NCBI GenBank assembly: GCA_903970575.1 | Contig: CAJCJC010000094.1 | Span: forward strand, 1 to 6,632 | Length of the DNA: 6,632 nucleotides | From: Alphaproteobacteria bacterium | Lineage (GTDB): Bacteria; Pseudomonadota; Alphaproteobacteria; BOG-932; Roseiterribacteraceae | Reading direction: 5' to 3' | In this document: piece after piece, positions 5,889-6,632 of the stretch | Position numbering within the stretch: the first letter of the stretch is position 1 | Layout: each line of letters opens with the position of its first letter | Made by a program: the position numbers and the translations under genes | Notes under the pieces: generated by a model | What the model saw: only the letters and a program-made list of their open reading frames with translations | Told to the model about the DNA's origin: nothing | Database searches by the model: none

Positions 5889-6632
5889 TCATGCAGGCGT
5901 GGCCAGCAGAGCCTCGCGGGCGGCGCGTTTGTCGAGGTCGACCTGGTCGATCAGTTCCTGGATGGTGGAGAAATTGGCTTCGGGGCGGAGACGTTCGATC
6001 AGGCGGACGCGGAGCACCTGGCCATAAATATCCTGGGAAAAATCGAAGAGGTGGACTTCCAGCATCGGCTCCTCGGTGCGCCACATCGGTCTGATGCCGA
6101 GATTGGCGACGCCGTCGATCCAGGGCTCGCCCGGCCGGTCGAGCCGGGCGCGGACGGCGTAAATGCCGAAGGCCGGGCGAAGATAGCCGGCGAGCCTGAT
6201 ATTGGCGGTGGGGAAGCCGAGCTCGCGGCCGCGGCGGTCGCCGCCGATGACGTGGCCATCGATCTCCCACGCCCGGCCCAGAAGCGCGGCGGCGCGGCGC
6301 AAATCGCCCTCGACGATCAGGTGGCGGATGGATGTCGCGGAATAGACCGCGCCGTCGGCGGCGCTGACCGGATCGACGGCGGTGACCCCGAAGCCCAGGG
6401 CGGCGCCGGCCTGCTTCAAGGTTTCCATCGTCCCGGCCTTCTTGCTGCCATAGCGGAAGGTGCCGCCGGCGACAGCATGGGCGACGCCCAGCCCGTCGGC
6501 CAGAACGCGGCGGGCGAAATCATCGGGCGAGAGTTCGGAAAGGGCGCGATCGAAAGGCCCGGCGCCGGTCGGCGCGGGTATGAAGGGGCCGCCGACGCCT
6601 GCGCCCTCCGGGGCCATCAAATCGGCGGCGGA
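5889..6632 (-). CDS. ribF: Bifunctional riboflavin kinase/FMN adenylyltransferase (FAD synthetase), C-terminal 247 codons
   Basis: RibF phosphorylates riboflavin to FMN and then adenylylates FMN to FAD. The frame is open to the right edge. The first 60 or so residues of a normal protein of about 310, including the HxGH nucleotide-binding motif, lie outside. Numbering from the edge, residues 27-82 (FDRALSELSPDDF, ADGLGVAH, GGTFRYG, KKAGT) are the end of the adenylyltransferase domain, with YSATSIR (97-103) in place of the usual ISSTxxR. The riboflavin kinase domain follows: LLGR (117-120), GDRRGRELGFPTANI (131-145), GVANLG (174-179) and LEVHLFDF (191-198), with the conserved Glu192. The end, STIQELIDQVDLDKRAARE, is typical. 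Oddities are Thr58 where GxDFxFG normally has Asp or Asn, and extra residues (PTGAG) before FDRAL. The kinase half looks intact. The ribF-ileS neighbourhood is common in Proteobacteria. Confidence 0.95.
   Translation of the reverse strand, partial: SAADLMAPEGAGVGGPFIPAPTGAGPFDRALSELSPDDFARRVLADGLGVAHAVAGGTFRYGSKKAGTMETLKQAGAALGFGVTAVDPVSAADGAVYSATSIRHLIVEGDLRRAAALLGRAWEIDGHVIGGDRRGRELGFPTANIRLAGYLRPAFGIYAVRARLDRPGEPWIDGVANLGIRPMWRTEEPMLEVHLFDFSQDIYGQVLRVRLIERLRPEANFSTIQELIDQVDLDKRAAREALLATPA

Noticed and set aside
6530..6632. Possible frameshift at the right edge in ribF, because the sequence before FDRAL looks unlike RibF
   Set aside because: The other two minus-strand frames give a stop or Arg-rich nonsense, while the current frame aligns acceptably (ADLM, GAGV, FIPA, FDRAL) with a short insertion.

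Overview
The window looks like a housekeeping stretch of an alphaproteobacterial chromosome. The sequence is GC-rich, the coding is compact, and every recognisable gene lies on the minus strand. In transcription order (right to left) they are ribF (3' part), ileS, lspA, a BamF/DUF3035-type lipoprotein, an M16 zinc peptidase, and the first 65 codons of a second M16-family protein. DUF3035 lipoproteins and this ileS-lspA-lipoprotein-M16-M16 order are, from general knowledge, typical of Alphaproteobacteria. The order or genus cannot be fixed from the sequence alone.

Layout. 5889-6632 holds the C-terminal 247 codons of a bifunctional riboflavin kinase/FAD synthetase; its N-terminus is outside the window. 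5570-5888 is the only non-coding stretch of note (319 bp). It contains a good sigma70-like promoter for ileS, some short dyad symmetries, and short open frames of doubtful reality. From 5569 leftwards, ileS, lspA, the lipoprotein and the two M16 genes form one tight unit. All four junctions overlap by exactly four bases (three ATGA, one TTGA), which strongly suggests one polycistronic message with coupled translation.

How the genes fit together. IleS charges tRNA-Ile. LspA is the inner-membrane signal peptidase that matures lipoproteins, and the next gene encodes a lipoprotein with a lipobox that LspA would be expected to process. BamF-type lipoproteins are accessory subunits of the alphaproteobacterial outer-membrane beta-barrel assembly machine. 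The two exported M16 proteins are probably a catalytic plus non-catalytic pair acting in the periplasm, so the last four genes lean towards envelope biogenesis and quality control.

I found no mobile element, CRISPR array, RNA gene or defence system, and no convincing undescribed system. The observations most worth a second look are the repeat-bearing C-terminal half of the lipoprotein, departures from consensus in RibF, the dyad around the ileS -10 box together with a 7-codon frame overlapping the ileS start, and the short open frames between ribF and ileS.
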